Below the pieces are notes generated by a model that saw only the letters and a list, made by a program, of their open reading frames with translations, made no database searches and was not told the DNA's origin. Both the position numbers and the translations under genes were made by a program. From JBMNNU01 sp050942695 (GTDB lineage Bacteria; Chloroflexota; UBA6077), in assembly GCA_050942695.1 (NCBI GenBank), contig JBMNNU010000027.1, positions 1 to 19,661 of the forward strand: DNA of 19,661 nt. The letters run 5' to 3'. Each line of letters begins with the position of its first letter. Positions within the stretch are counted from its first letter, which is position 1. Shown here one piece after another: positions 1-7,377 of this stretch.

Positions 1-240
1 CACAAGGATGCGGGCGTGGAACTCTACGGAAAGCTCGTAGCCGATCTTGCCCTGCTGTCGCAGCTCCTCTAATGCTTGGGCTGCTGAGGGAGGCAGCCCA
101 ACATATATCTTGCCATGCTCATCCTCAAGCGCCGTGACCTCATCGCCTTCTAAACCAAAACGACGCCTGATCTCGACTATGGGCATCAAGCTTTTGGTCC
201 CAATAAACCAGCGAAGTGTGCTTTTACTTAGCTTCTTCAT
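1..240 (-). CDS. Hypothetical protein, N-terminal 80 residues (cut by window edge)
   Basis: An open frame on the minus strand begins with ATG at 238-240 and runs without a stop to the window edge, giving 80 residues starting MKKLSKSTLRWF. The segment FGLEGDEVTALEDEHGKIYVGLP (about residues 28-50) looks like the small beta-rich fold of AbrB-type or other DNA-binding beta-barrel proteins. This is only a pattern impression. The next stretch is helical and charged (AAQALEELRQQGKIGYELSVEF). No membrane segment is visible. There is no clear Shine-Dalgarno right before this ATG, but a 16-codon frame with a good ribosome site lies just upstream (251-301) and could couple translation. Function is not recognised. 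Confidence 0.6.
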   Translation of the reverse strand, partial: MKKLSKSTLRWFIGTKSLMPIVEIRRRFGLEGDEVTALEDEHGKIYVGLPPSAAQALEELRQQGKIGYELSVEFHARILV

Positions 241-250
241 GACGTACCAA

Positions 251-301
251 TTACAACAACACCCGGTTGTTCGAATGCCAAATAAGCATCTGGTGGGCCA
301 T
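251..301 (-). CDS. Possible 16-residue leader minicistron
   Basis: On the minus strand, AGGAG (310-314) stands 8 nt before an ATG at 299-301. The frame encodes MAHQMLIWHSNNRVLL and stops at TAA (251-253), 10 nt before the ATG of the partial gene that follows. Ribosome site, spacing and position suggest a short upstream cistron that could deliver ribosomes to the downstream start, which lacks its own site. It could equally be chance, or the downstream gene may start here with a frame error. No homology is recognised. Confidence 0.25.
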   Translation of the reverse strand: MAHQMLIWHSNNRVLL

Positions 302-447
302 AGGGTGATCTCCTGGCCGGGTTAAATGCCGGTCAATAAGTCGCACCCTATACTCCAGAGCAACGTACCGCTATCGCGGTAAGTTTGGAATCAATGATAG
401 CACGATACTGCAGGTGACGTGGGTTACGGGGCAAGCAGCCTGCTCTA

Positions 448-1068
448 TTAGGCGATGGGGTCCTCGCGAACGAGATAGGAGCACAGCCGGCTACCTCTAC
501 CGATCGATTCGGTATGAGTAACCGAGACTCTCAGCATTCTAGCGATATACTCTTCTTCTAGCGCACAGGCGTAGCTGTGGGCTTGGGAGACCAGCAGGTT
601 CGGGCAGTTATACTGGCGCAGCAGGTAGCCGCCGTCCACCTTCTCCCACTCAGCCATAGCCCCCTCGTCGGTCCGGATCCGAGCAACCTCGGCAACCCTT
701 TCGGCTAACCCTTTCCCGGCCAAACGGTGGTCATGCTCGCTGGCCCATTCCACAGCAACGTGGCTCAACACGTCCTGAAGAACCTCCGGCGGAAGTTTGT
801 CGTTCAAACCATTTAGCAGCCGATTGGCTAGAAGATGGTATCGTTTAGGGAACAGCTCCTCAGCGTCCTCGGACAGAGAGTAGACGAAGTATGGTCTCCC
901 TACTTTGCCTCTCACCTCCTCAACGTTCACCAGGTCATCTCTCTGAAGTACCGAGAGGTGAACACGAACGGTGACGGGAGAGAGGCCGACCTCTTTGGAA
1001 AGCTCCTCAAGGGTAGCTCGTCCCCGCATTTTGAGAATATCCAGGATCTGTCTGCGAGTTCTCTGCAT
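448..1068 (-). CDS. SufR-like Fe-S cluster-binding transcriptional regulator
   Basis: A 206-residue DNA-binding regulator. Residues 1-65 form a DeoR/ArsR-type winged helix (RRQILDILKMRGRATLEELS, then recognition helix SPVTVRVHLSVLQ, then a wing with GKVGRPYFVYSL). The C-terminal half carries three cysteines, C155, C168 and C196, spaced C-x12-C-x27-C. As I recall, this is the spacing of the conserved cysteines that hold the 4Fe-4S cluster in cyanobacterial SufR, the repressor of suf Fe-S assembly genes. The start is ATG at 1068 with AAGGGG 8 nt upstream. A separate promoter (1139-1167) lies between this gene and the peptidase gene before it. No suf genes are in the window, so the target is unknown. 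A general redox or ArsR-type regulator is the alternative. Confidence 0.8.
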   Translation of the reverse strand: MQRTRRQILDILKMRGRATLEELSKEVGLSPVTVRVHLSVLQRDDLVNVEEVRGKVGRPYFVYSLSEDAEELFPKRYHLLANRLLNGLNDKLPPEVLQDVLSHVAVEWASEHDHRLAGKGLAERVAEVARIRTDEGAMAEWEKVDGGYLLRQYNCPNLLVSQAHSYACALEEEYIARMLRVSVTHTESIGRGSRLCSYLVREDPIA

Positions 1069-1138
1069 CGGTATGTCCCCTTAACCAAAGCTATTTCTCA
1101 ATCGGAGCTGATCGACGGCCCAGGCTCGAACCCTTTGC

Positions 1139-1167
1139 ATGGTACATGGGAGACAGAACTTTGTCAA
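1139..1167 (-). promoter_or_regulatory. Predicted promoter of the SufR-like gene, with possible operator
   Basis: On the minus strand a perfect TTGACA (1162-1167) is followed after 17 nt by TACCAT (1139-1144). Transcription would start near 1132, about 65 nt before the ATG. The -35 box overlaps a small dyad, GACA-N6-TGTC, that could serve for autoregulation, as is known for SufR. The dyad is weak and may be chance. Confidence 0.45.
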
Positions 1168-1191
1168 CTTAGCGAGCATAAATATCACATT

Positions 1192-2325
1192 TTATGGGAG
1201 GTAATTCAGTGGATTATCCCGGACACCGTTGATGAACACCTCGAAGTGAAGATGGGGACCGGTGCTGAGCCCCGTACTACCCATTGCTGCGATGGTCTGT
1301 CCTTTGGTCACTCGCTCGCCATAGTCGGTATAGAAGGCGCTGAGGTGGGAATAGAGGGTTCTGTATCCGTTCTCGTGATCGATCACCAGATACCAGCCAT
1401 AGCCGTAGCTCAGTTTTAAGGCCGTCACAACCACGCCCGAGTCGGCAGCATAGATAGGGCTTCCCATACCGGCGGCTATATCCAGGCCGCTGTGGCCGTT
1501 CTCCCCGTAGTATTGGGTGATGGTGCCTCCGGCGGGCCACTGGAACGAACCGGTGGCGGCCGCTGGTGATTGGGAAGGACGGCCTCCCCGACCGGCGCTA
1601 TCGGCTCGAGCATATTGGATCTGGCCGTCAGGGACAACCAGCAACGCACCCAACTCGAGTGAGTTGGGGTCTGGCAACTCGTTGAACTCGGCAATAGATT
1701 CGGGAGTAACCCCATATAGCGCTGCAAGGTCGTGAAGGTTATCTCCTTCGGTGACCGTATGCAGCAAACCCGTTACTGGTGGTATCAACAACTCGTCCCC
1801 GATCTGGAGGTCGTCGGGATCAGCTAACGCATTAGAGCCCAAGATAGAATCAGCCGTTATCCCGAACTTTTCGGCAATATCGCTGATCGTATCGCCCTCT
1901 TGCACCTCGTATTTGATAGGTACACGAGATTGCTCGGTCTGATCGGTGTTCGATTGTTGATCGCTCGCCTTTTCGCTCGCCTCTCTAAGCTGGGCTATAC
2001 CGGGTAGCCGTTCCCCTGGCGTTGGGGTAGTCCGGGCTTTAGCTGATGGGGTTGTAAGGAACGGTGCGACCGTTTTTGTCGGGGAAGTTTTCGCGTACGG
2101 AGAAGTAGCCTGAGTAAGAACGGGTCCATCAGGGGTCTGAATGATGTTGCTACTTTTAGTGAAGAGCGGCTGAGCCGTAAAAGAGGTCAACATCAATATC
2201 GAGATAACCGACAGATGGTACAGGTAGCGTTGGGATCGGAGGCAGGGTGGGACCAACCGCGCTACCGCGATCCAGTAATGTTCCAGCCGCGTTAGGACTA
2301 GGAGAAAATGGGGACCAAACCTCAT
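1192..2325 (-). CDS. LysM-domain M23 family metallopeptidase (murein endopeptidase)
   Basis: A 377-residue envelope protein. A hydrophobic segment at about residues 35-52 (YLYHLSVISILMLTSF) is a likely signal anchor. A Pro/Thr/Ser-rich linker follows. Two LysM modules that bind glycan chains lie at about 138-182 (YEVQEGDTISDIAEKFGIT) and 188-231 (HTVTEGDNLHDLAALYGVT). The zinc peptidase domain spans about 261-375, with H278 and D282 (GHSGLDIA) and the H358-L-H360 motif (PHLHFE). It should cut cell-wall peptide cross-links or act as an EnvC/NlpD-like activator, but the metal-binding residues are all present, so activity is expected. The ATG at 2325 has no good ribosome site and 34 residues precede the hydrophobic segment, so the true start may be further inside. 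It lies 272 bp after rho. Confidence 0.9.
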   Translation of the reverse strand: MRFGPHFLLVLTRLEHYWIAVARLVPPCLRSQRYLYHLSVISILMLTSFTAQPLFTKSSNIIQTPDGPVLTQATSPYAKTSPTKTVAPFLTTPSAKARTTPTPGERLPGIAQLREASEKASDQQSNTDQTEQSRVPIKYEVQEGDTISDIAEKFGITADSILGSNALADPDDLQIGDELLIPPVTGLLHTVTEGDNLHDLAALYGVTPESIAEFNELPDPNSLELGALLVVPDGQIQYARADSAGRGGRPSQSPAAATGSFQWPAGGTITQYYGENGHSGLDIAAGMGSPIYAADSGVVVTALKLSYGYGWYLVIDHENGYRTLYSHLSAFYTDYGERVTKGQTIAAMGSTGLSTGPHLHFEVFINGVRDNPLNYLP

Positions 2326-2502
2326 TGACTAGGTTGGGGCGCCCTACCGACGGGTGAGAAAAAGCGCGAGAGGGCACAGACAAGGCCATCACCCCGCCAA
2401 ACGGGCCCCTTCTCCTCTCAATGTACGATTATCGATCACTGCATGGGATGTAAGTTATTGGGGACACCTCCGTAAACGTGCCCTCTAGCACGTTCACGCC
2501 CG

Positions 2503-2543
2503 CCAGGCCTCAACGCTGCGCTCGCTCGCGTTGAGTACCCTGG
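2503..2543. repeat. Intergenic stem-loop between rho and the M23 gene
   Basis: CCAGG (2503-2507) plus CTCAACGC (2509-2516) pair with GCGTTGAG (2528-2535) plus CCTGG (2539-2543), leaving an 11-nt loop and a small asymmetric bulge. It lies just past the end of rho in the direction of transcription, so it could end the rho transcript, but no T-tract follows on either strand. A mobile REP-like palindrome is the other possibility. Confidence 0.5.
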
Positions 2544-2597
2544 CCCGCCTTTAACAACCTATGCAGCGATCAGTATTACGGACGATGGAAATGAGTG

Positions 2598-3845
2598 TTA
2601 GATATCCTTGGTGAGAGTGGCCAGGAATTCTTTATTATTGGCGGTCTTTCCGAGGCGATTTAGAACCAGTTCCACCCCTTCGGTTGAACCGATGGCCGTC
2701 AGCATCCGGCGCATGGTCCACACCTGCTTGAGGGTCCATTCGTCCAGAAGTAGCTCCTCGCGACGGGTGCCGGATCGTGCTACGTCGATTGCCGGGAAGG
2801 TGCGGCGCTCCGCGATCTTTCGGTCCAGGTGCAGCTCCATGTTGCCGGTGCCCTTGAACTCCTCGTAAATCACGTCGTCCATGCGGCTACCCGTGTCTAT
2901 CAAACAGGTAGCGATAATGGTGAGGCTTCCGCCCTCCTCGATGTTCCGCGCGGCGCCAAAGAAGCGCTTGGGTGGATACAGGGCGATAGGGTCGATGCCG
3001 CCGGAAAGCGTGCGGCCGCTGGGTGGCATCGCCAGGTTGTAGGCTCTTGCCAGCCTGGTAATGCTGTCCAGCAGGATTACCACGTCCCGTCCACCCTCCA
3101 CCAACCGTTTCGCACGGTTTAGGGCCATCTCCGCCACAGTGGTGTGGTCTTCCACCGGCTCGTCGAAGGTTGAGCTGATCACCTCTGCCTTTACAGAGCG
3201 CTTCATGTCCGTCACTTCTTCTGGGCGCTCGCCTATCAGGCATACCATCAGGTGGATATCGGAGCTGTTGGCCGTAATCCCATTGGCTATCTGCTTCAGG
3301 ATTGTGGTCTTGCCTGCCTTGGGTGGAGACACGATGAGCCCTCGCTGCCCCCGCCCGATTGGCGCCACGAGGTTGATCAACCGTTGGGTGAGGTTGTTGG
3401 CGGTGGTCTCCAGGTTGATCAACTCCCGCGGGAAGATGGCGGTAAGGGTGTCGAAGTGCGGTCGCTTCTTCGCCACTTCCGGGTCCAAGCCGTTCACGGC
3501 CTCAACCCGCAGCAGGCCAAAATACTTCTCGCTGTCTTTGGGTGGCCGCACCTGCCCAGTCACCATGTCGCCCGTGCGCAGGCCAAACCTTCTAATCTGC
3601 GACTGGGAGACGTAAACGTCGTTAGGGCCCGGCAGGTACCTTTCCTGTCTCAAGAAACCGAACCCATCCTCGACGATTTCTAGGACTCCCCCTTTGAAGA
3701 TGTTGCCCTGCTGCTCTGTTTGGGCCTGCAAAAGCCTGAAGATCAGGTCTTGCTTTCGCAGCGTGCTGACGCCGGCGATGCCCAACTCTTTGGCCATCTC
3801 TTGCAATTCGTCTCGGGTCTTCAATTCAAGTTCAGCTATATTCAC
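2598..3845 (-). CDS. rho: Transcription termination factor Rho
   Basis: 415 residues, the usual length for compact Rho proteins. It is the hexameric RNA helicase that ends transcription at Rho-dependent sites. The N-terminal Rho_N helical domain (about 1-45) is followed by a cold-shock-like RNA-binding domain with the DGFGFLR motif (60-66) and a VYVSQSQIRRFGL stretch (77-89). The ATPase core has Walker A PPKAGKTT (174-181), the catalytic GERPEEV segment (205-211), Walker B VVILLD (255-260), the Q-loop SGGIDP (281-286) and the R-loop around FKGTGN (330-335). All key motifs are intact. The start codon is GTG (3843-3845) with GGAG 6 nt upstream. A long leader of roughly 230 nt is predicted from the promoter at 4081-4110, which would leave room for the autoregulation known for rho in other bacteria. 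Confidence 0.98.
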   Translation of the reverse strand: MNIAELELKTRDELQEMAKELGIAGVSTLRKQDLIFRLLQAQTEQQGNIFKGGVLEIVEDGFGFLRQERYLPGPNDVYVSQSQIRRFGLRTGDMVTGQVRPPKDSEKYFGLLRVEAVNGLDPEVAKKRPHFDTLTAIFPRELINLETTANNLTQRLINLVAPIGRGQRGLIVSPPKAGKTTILKQIANGITANSSDIHLMVCLIGERPEEVTDMKRSVKAEVISSTFDEPVEDHTTVAEMALNRAKRLVEGGRDVVILLDSITRLARAYNLAMPPSGRTLSGGIDPIALYPPKRFFGAARNIEEGGSLTIIATCLIDTGSRMDDVIYEEFKGTGNMELHLDRKIAERRTFPAIDVARSGTRREELLLDEWTLKQVWTMRRMLTAIGSTEGVELVLNRLGKTANNKEFLATLTKDI

Positions 3846-4080
3846 AAGTCACTCCGCTTTGGACAGGCCCAATCCCACCAGTGCGGTTAGCTCCGCTCGA
3901 CCGGTAGGCCGGGGTGTCAGTTCGCCGACGATCTGTGGAAAACAACTTACTGCGGGGCGAAGCAAGAAACCCAGGCGATCTATCCCCTGTCGCCCACAGA
4001 GGGGGAACAGCGTTGGAGGAGAGCTGGCCAGATCCTATTTTCGAGGGATTTAAACCATTTTCGCTACTTGCCCACCTTGC

Positions 4081-4110
4081 AGGATAACAGTTAGCTTGCC
4101 ACGTTGTCAA
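4081..4110 (-). promoter_or_regulatory. Predicted rho promoter
   Basis: On the minus strand TTGACA (4105-4110) is followed after 18 nt by TATCCT (4081-4086), four of six matches to the -10 consensus. The same TATCCT box follows a TTGACC box upstream of the mannosidase gene (16123-16151). Transcription would begin near 4074. Confidence 0.4.
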
Positions 4111-4364
4111 GATTTTTGGTATAGAAGACTGGAAATATTCACCCATTATCGAAGTCGTGAGTCGACTGGATGCGACAGATCGTCCCGAAACAGGAGCACG
4201 CCGTCATCATCGATTCCGTTACTGCCCCGTTGCAAGTATATCGCACCCCGCGTACCAACTCCCCGCTAAAACCCCGATTACGGCGAAAATCAGATCGTAA
4301 TCTTTCTCGAATGACCCTCACACACCCATTATGATATCAACACCCGTGCCTGTATTTACCGCTT

Positions 4365-4499
4365 ACGGCATGGTTCACGGCCACGAGTCACAATGTAGCG
4401 TCGGGCCTTGTGCCTGACGTGGTACATCGTCGGGGACGAGCCCCGACGCTACAGCATTGGACTGTTACACGATCTGGCTGTTCGTGTGAACCATGCCGT
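4365..4499. repeat. Nested inverted-repeat (MITE/REP-like) element
   Basis: The outer arms are perfect 14-bp inverted repeats: ACGGCATGGTTCAC (4365-4378) and its complement (4486-4499). Inside, TGTAGCGTCGGG (4394-4405) pairs with CCCGACGCTACA (4442-4453). The inner 60 bp (4394-4453) is two roughly 26-bp units in opposite orientation, each able to fold alone: an imperfect hairpin near 4399-4419 and a perfect CGTCGGGG-ACGAG-CCCCGACG (4428-4448). There is no coding capacity, so any movement would need an outside transposase. The unit resembles the hairpins at 18971-19033. Confidence 0.7.
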
Positions 4500-4758
4500 G
4501 CTTACAGTAGGCCGGACAGGTCACCATAGCCTATCATTTGCCTCCGAGCCCGGTACCTTGGGGAGGCTTGAACACCCCTTCATTTCTGGGCGGTCGAGAT
4601 CACTACTGTAGCATATTCCACATACAAGGTATGGACAACAAAGGGATTGAAGATTACTCTTCTTGGAATCGGCTGGTTTAGCCGTAGTCAGAATGGGTAA
4701 AGCACCGTGAGTGGATCCTGATACTAACGCGGTTGGTTTGTTAATTATAGACATATCA

Positions 4759-4807
4759 GCTTCCAGCCATCAACCTTCAAAGAAGCTGAAAGCTGATGGC
4801 TGGAAGC
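4759..4807 (-). terminator. Hairpin after the transaldolase gene (possible terminator or repeat)
   Basis: A perfect 14-bp inverted repeat, GCTTCCAGCCATCA (4759-4772) and its complement (4794-4807), encloses a 21-nt loop. It begins 13 nt past the transaldolase stop on the minus strand, the right place for an operon terminator. No T-run follows, so it may instead stabilise the 3' end, act with Rho, or be a copy of a dispersed repeat. Confidence 0.45.
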
Positions 4808-4820
4808 CGACTACTGCAAG

Positions 4821-5468
4821 CTAACCTGTTACTTTCTTCCAATCTGCGAGGAAGCGCTCAATACCAGCGTCGGTAAGCGGGTGCATGGCCATTTGCTTCA
4901 GCACTTTGAAGGGAATGGTAGCCACATGTGCTCCGGCTTTCGCAGCGGCGACACAATGCTGGGGATGTCGAATGCTGGCCGCAATCACCTGTGTGGAGAT
5001 GTTGTACTGTCGATAGATCTGAACGATATCCGAGACCACCTCCATCCCATTATGCCCGGCGTCGTCGAGCCGGCCAACGAAGGGGCTGACATAGGTTGCA
5101 CCGGCCAGACCTGCCAGCAAACCCTGATTTGCGGAAAAAACCAGCGTCACATTGGTCTTGATCCCCTCTTTTGATAGGGCTTTTACCGCTTTAATCCCTT
5201 CCCATGTCATTGGGATCTTGATGACTACATGCGGAGACCAGGCGGCGACCTGGCGAGCTTCCTTGATCATATTTTCCGCATCCAGGCTCACCACCTCAGC
5301 GCTAACGGGACCCTGGATCAGTTCACAGATCTGCTGGATGACCTCCTTGAAATCTACCTTGCCCTGGGCAGATACGAGTGTGGGGTTCGTAGTGACGCCA
5401 TCAACTATCCCCCAGCTTGCAGCTTCTTCGATCTCCTTAATATTCGCCGTGTCTACAAACAGCTTCAT
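4821..5468 (-). CDS. tal: Transaldolase, TalC/FSA-like subfamily
   Basis: 215 residues, the length of the small decameric transaldolase/fructose-6-phosphate aldolase family, a TIM barrel that makes a Schiff base with K84 (VVIKIPMT). Other conserved parts are MKLFVDTAN (1-9), VDGVTTNPTL (22-31), TNVTLVFSANQ (105-115) and SPFVGRLDD (128-136). Two active-site positions tell the subgroups apart: fructose-6-phosphate aldolases carry Gln and Tyr, transaldolases Glu and Phe. This protein has E58 (SAEVV) and F130 (SPFVGR), so I infer true transaldolase activity, moving a dihydroxyacetone unit in the non-oxidative pentose phosphate pathway. It starts 10 nt after the pyrG stop, with AGGAAAGAG in that gap, so it is co-translated with pyrG. 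Confidence 0.93.
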   Translation of the reverse strand: MKLFVDTANIKEIEEAASWGIVDGVTTNPTLVSAQGKVDFKEVIQQICELIQGPVSAEVVSLDAENMIKEARQVAAWSPHVVIKIPMTWEGIKAVKALSKEGIKTNVTLVFSANQGLLAGLAGATYVSPFVGRLDDAGHNGMEVVSDIVQIYRQYNISTQVIAASIRHPQHCVAAAKAGAHVATIPFKVLKQMAMHPLTDAGIERFLADWKKVTG

Positions 5469-5478
5469 AGCTCTTTCC

Positions 5479-7125
5479 TCACGATATCATTCTCTCAAGG
5501 GGCAACGGCCGTTGATCACCATCCCTGAGGCTTACTTTACATGCCCGGATAAACGCCGAGAATAGCGGATGAGGTCTATTCGGTCTGGACTTGAACTCAG
5601 GGTGGAATTGGGTGCCCAGCATCCACGGGTGGCCTGCAAGCTCTGAAATCTCCACCAGCCGAGCATCAGGAGAAAGCCCGCTATACACAAGCCCGGCAAC
5701 TCCCAACAGCTCTCTGTACTCGTTGTTGAATTCGTAGCGGTGCCGGTGTCGTTCGAAGATGATATTAGATCCGCCATACGCTTCCCAAGCCCTCGTACCG
5801 GGTACCAACTGGCATGGGTACTGTCCGAGCCGCATCGTTCCACCCTTATCGGGTAGACCCCTCTGCTCGGGCAGCAGGTCGATCACCGGGTGAGTGCTGA
5901 ACATGTTGAACTCGGTGCTATTGGGCTCGGATGATCCCAAGACGTAGCGCGCCAACTCGATCACCATGACCTGCATACCGAGACAGAGACCAAAGTAGGG
6001 GATATCGTGCTCTCTAGCGTAGCGCGCCGCTCGGATCATCCCCTCTATCCCCCGGTAGCCGAAACCGCCCGGCACGACGATGCCGTTCAACTCTCGCAAC
6101 CGCTGGTCGCTATCATCTTGCTCTAGCTCCTCGGAGTCGATCCAGTTGAGGCGCACGCGGCGATTCTCGTGCAGTCCCGCATGGAAGAGCGCCTCCTTGA
6201 CGCTCAGGTAAGAGTCGTGTAGGCCTACGTACTTACCCACCACCCCCACGACAACTTCATCATTCAGCTTCTCGCCTCGCTCGACCATCCCCCGCCACTC
6301 ATCCAGGTCGGCCTGTCGATCCGGCAGGCCGAGCTTGTCCTTGATGAAGTCGCCGAGGCCGGTCTCCTCCAAGATCAGCGGGACCTCATATATGCTGGAT
6401 ACAGTCTCCAGGGGGATGACAGCCCTCTTGTCCACATTGCAGAAGAGGGCGATCTTCTCCTTAAGCTCGTCACTTACCGGGTAATCCGACCGGCACACTA
6501 TCACATCTGGCTGGATGCCGATGCTCCTCAACTCCTTGACGGAGTGCTGGGTGGGCTTGGTTTTCAACTCGTGGGTGGAGCCGATATAGGGCAGAAGGGT
6601 AACGTGGATGTTGAGCACGTTGTCGTCGCCCACCTCTCGGCGCATCTGCCTGATCGCCTCCAGGAAAGGCAGGCTCTCGATATCGCCTACCGTTCCACCA
6701 ACTTCGACGATCACCACCTGAGCGCCCGTCTGGCGAGCTACGAGGGTGATCCGTTCCTTGATCTCGTTAGTGATGTGGGGTATCACCTGAATGGTGCCGC
6801 CCAGGAAGTCTCCTCGCCTCTCCCTGCTGATGACGTTGCTGTATATCTGTCCGGAGGTGACGTTGCTTGCTCGGGTCAGGTTGACGTCGATGAACCGTTC
6901 GTAATGCCCCAGGTCGAGGTCGGTCTCGGCGCCATCGTCAGTGACGAAGACCTCTCCATGTTGAAATGGGCTCATGGTACCGGGATCGACGTTAATGTAA
7001 GGATCCAGTTTTTGAACCGAGACGGTCAATCCCCTGCTCTTTAGGATCCGCCCCAACGAAGCAACTGTGATTCCCTTACCTACCGAAGAAACAACACCAC
7101 CAGTTACGAAAATAAATTTAGTCAT
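5479..7125 (-). CDS. pyrG: CTP synthase
   Basis: 548 residues, full length. It makes CTP from UTP, ATP and glutamine. The N-terminal synthetase domain (about 1-270) begins TKFIFVTGGVVSSVGKG with its P-loop, followed by KLDPYINVDPGTMSPFQHGE (39-58), the GGTVGDIES segment (143-151) and the STHELKTKPTQHSVK segment (183-197). The class I glutaminase domain (about 290-535) has the oxyanion turn GGFG (353-356), nucleophile C381 (GLCLGMQ), and H508/E510 (QFHPE). All catalytic residues are present. ATG at 7125 has GGGAG 6 nt upstream. It starts 27 nt after the end of the DUF554 remnant and leads directly into the transaldolase gene. No attenuator hairpin like that of Bacillus pyrG is visible in the short upstream gap. 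Confidence 0.98.
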   Translation of the reverse strand: MTKFIFVTGGVVSSVGKGITVASLGRILKSRGLTVSVQKLDPYINVDPGTMSPFQHGEVFVTDDGAETDLDLGHYERFIDVNLTRASNVTSGQIYSNVISRERRGDFLGGTIQVIPHITNEIKERITLVARQTGAQVVIVEVGGTVGDIESLPFLEAIRQMRREVGDDNVLNIHVTLLPYIGSTHELKTKPTQHSVKELRSIGIQPDVIVCRSDYPVSDELKEKIALFCNVDKRAVIPLETVSSIYEVPLILEETGLGDFIKDKLGLPDRQADLDEWRGMVERGEKLNDEVVVGVVGKYVGLHDSYLSVKEALFHAGLHENRRVRLNWIDSEELEQDDSDQRLRELNGIVVPGGFGYRGIEGMIRAARYAREHDIPYFGLCLGMQVMVIELARYVLGSSEPNSTEFNMFSTHPVIDLLPEQRGLPDKGGTMRLGQYPCQLVPGTRAWEAYGGSNIIFERHRHRYEFNNEYRELLGVAGLVYSGLSPDARLVEISELAGHPWMLGTQFHPEFKSRPNRPHPLFSAFIRACKVSLRDGDQRPLPLERMIS

Positions 7126-7152
7126 CGGCTACTCCCACATTGCAGTATCCGG

Positions 7153-7338
7153 CTAATTGCCGCTAAAGAGCATTACCAAAAGAGGCGCGATAACCAAAGC
7201 CGGCAACATATTGGCAACGCGGACTTTAGCTAACCCCAGGATATTGAGCCAAATCCCCACTATATAAAAAAGCCCACCAGCGGCCGTCATCTCCAGAACT
7301 GTGGATTCGGAAAGGAGAGGTTTAACCCAAACCGCGGC
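7153..7338 (-). pseudogene. C-terminal remnant of a DUF554 family membrane protein
   Basis: The spacer before pyrG holds an open minus-strand frame ending in TAG (7153-7155). It reads AVWVKPLLSESTVLEMTAAG, then GLFYIVGIWLNILGLAKV, then RVANMLPALVIAPLLVMLF. This is the pattern of the last quarter of DUF554 (YqgA-like) proteins: a TA.GGL.I.GI.LN hydrophobic helix, a short KVRVAN turn and an LPALV.APLL helix. Family members are about 220-240 residues; here only about 60 remain, and a frame-closing TAG stands at 7360-7362 just upstream. The only internal ATG codons lie within the homologous part. The N-terminal three quarters are gone, and the darA-like gene occupies the space. The family's function is not known to me beyond an integral membrane location. 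Confidence 0.7.
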
Positions 7339-7377
7339 CGGGGTTAATTCCCAATCAATCTAATTCCTTATGTCTGT

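Larger units (their letters stand above)
3846..4820. other. Gene-poor spacer between the transaldolase gene and rho
   Basis: About 975 bp with no convincing gene. Short frames here (for example 3832-4146, 4139-4321, 4408-4611 and 4521-4754) have no recognisable domain, no good ribosome site or fall on repeats. The stretch holds the rho leader and promoter (below 4111), a nested inverted-repeat element (4365-4499) and a hairpin just past the transaldolase stop (4759-4807). I see nothing recognisable in 4111-4364 and 4500-4758. Confidence 0.6.

Noticed and set aside
835..1419. 194-residue plus-strand open frame
   Set aside because: It overlaps the SufR-like and M23 genes antisense, both of which have clear domains; its translation shows no recognisable fold.
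2400..2480. Promoter for the M23 gene (GATAAT near 2427)
   Set aside because: A -10-like box is present on the minus strand but no -35 box at acceptable spacing.
3832..4146. 104-residue minus-strand frame upstream of rho
   Set aside because: No domain and no good ribosome site; it overlaps the rho start and contains the predicted rho promoter, so it is more likely leader sequence.
4408..4611. 67-residue plus-strand frame
   Set aside because: Its first part lies in the inverted-repeat element and the rest shows no protein pattern.
7126..7152. Possible pyrG attenuator
   Set aside because: The 27-nt gap has no hairpin or C/G-rich initiation run like Bacillus pyrG; it only carries the ribosome site.
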